Shown in pieces: positions 21,185-21,665 of a DNA stretch of 21,665 bases; within the stretch, counting starts at the first letter, position 1, and each line of letters begins with the position of its first letter. The DNA lies in IMG/VR virus record IMGVR_UViG_3300031707_000210, positions 1 to 21,665 of that record; one strand, written 5' to 3'. A program made the translations under genes and the position numbers. The DNA is from a virus. The notes below the pieces were generated by a model. It had not been told where the DNA came from. It did no database searches and worked only from the letters and a program-made list of their open reading frames with translations.

Positions 21185-21665
21185 TTATTTGTGGCAATAC
21201 AGAATTCCAACGCTCTCAGTCTTGAGAACCTTGAACCCCAGGATATTCAACCCTCGCACGATATCTGCGAAGGCATCCTGAGACCGAAGGGTCTCTGTCT
21301 CGGTGATCTGAGAAGCGAAAGAAGGCCCACTTCGATGGCCGAACATCGACTTGTAGCAAGTCACTCCATCAACTGCCGTGGGGAGAAGGTTCGAGGAGTA
21401 AAGGGTGAATCGGTCTATCTGCCCCAGTCTTCCATTCCGCAGAATGGAAGTGTTGTCTCCCGTAAGGGAGGCATCTTTCAGGTCGGACTTCTTGATGAGG
21501 CCCGCCATCCAGATGGGGATAAGTATCCATCGACCGGTTTCAGGGACGTTCTGCTCATCGAGGACGGAACCGCAGTCCACGATGTAGTCAAGGACATTCG
21601 CCTTATCAACGGTCTCAGGAAAGCCTGCGGCCCCCAGGCTATAAGAAGAAGACTTCACGCCTGCG
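21185..21665 (-). CDS. Major capsid protein, C-terminal part (cut by window edge)
   Basis: The frame is open to the right edge, so the start is outside the window. The GTG at 21658 that could open a 157-residue frame is internal: the codons before it (Ala, Gly) remain open and no binding site is visible. The visible part has the pattern of large phage coat proteins of the P22/N4 type: an early VLDEQNVPETGRWILIPIWM segment, then ILRNGRLGQIDRFTLYSSN, then a CYKSMFGHRSGPSFASQITE loop and SQDAFADIVRGLNILGFKVL before a hydrophobic end. It forms the HK97-fold shell of the virion. Neighbouring decoration-type genes and the adaptor support the call. Confidence 0.8.
   Translation of the reverse strand, partial: AGVKSSSYSLGAAGFPETVDKANVLDYIVDCGSVLDEQNVPETGRWILIPIWMAGLIKKSDLKDASLTGDNTSILRNGRLGQIDRFTLYSSNLLPTAVDGVTCYKSMFGHRSGPSFASQITETETLRSQDAFADIVRGLNILGFKVLKTESVGILYCHK

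Noticed and set aside
21185-21658. Complete 157-residue gene starting at GTG 21658
   Set aside because: The frame stays open to the window edge and the sequence is the C-terminal portion of a much larger coat protein, so this is a partial gene.

Overview
The window is part of the genome of a tailed double-stranded DNA phage or prophage. No host gene is visible. Genes are densely packed, most follow strong AGGAGG-type ribosome binding sites, and several are joined by stop/start overlaps. About 20 kb (1227-21665) is one long minus-strand late block read from right to left. No tape-measure, sheath or tube gene is seen. A P22 gp4-like adaptor gene, a likely beta-propeller tail protein and a giant internal-type protein are present instead, so a podovirus-like virion is the best guess. 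The spanin-like pair and the amidase suggest a Gram-negative host. Both are inferences.

Reading the late block in the direction of transcription: the C-terminal part of the major capsid protein (right edge), two small capsid-associated or decoration-type proteins, then the adaptor. Hairpins or terminators (21155-21176, 20676-20704, 19989-20012) follow each of the first three genes, which would grade expression from the capsid gene downward. Next come a tail protein, two virion proteins, a protein with nine LTMPxPxLxMTG repeats, a long coiled-coil protein with a proline-rich head, a 518-residue protein of unknown function, and a 2771-residue polyvalent protein. The polyvalent protein carries an ADP-ribosyltransferase-like region, a ParB-like region, a zincin-type HESVGH metallopeptidase region and a polyvalent-associated C-terminus. 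It is probably ejected into the host with the DNA.

The block ends in a lysis cassette: a membrane-anchored Cys-containing protein, a 58-residue coupled ORF, a two-helix holin-like protein, a one-helix membrane protein, an N-acetylmuramoyl-L-alanine amidase with two possible starts, and two overlapping spanin-like genes. These meet a plus-strand gene (889-1230) tail to tail at 1227-1230.

The left 1.2 kb is plus-strand: a partial gene, an 87-residue gene, then a 447-bp non-coding stretch (442-888) rich in hairpins and closed by a rho-independent terminator. This stretch holds the most unusual feature of the window: two halves of a tRNA in reversed order. The variable loop, T-arm and 3' acceptor strand (589-623) come BEFORE the 5' acceptor strand, D-arm and 5' anticodon stem (629-658). 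The halves pair with each other (6 of 7 acceptor pairs, 5 of 5 anticodon-stem pairs), and neither has a partner in the normal linear order. This looks like a circularly permuted tRNA gene or a tRNA-derived RNA.
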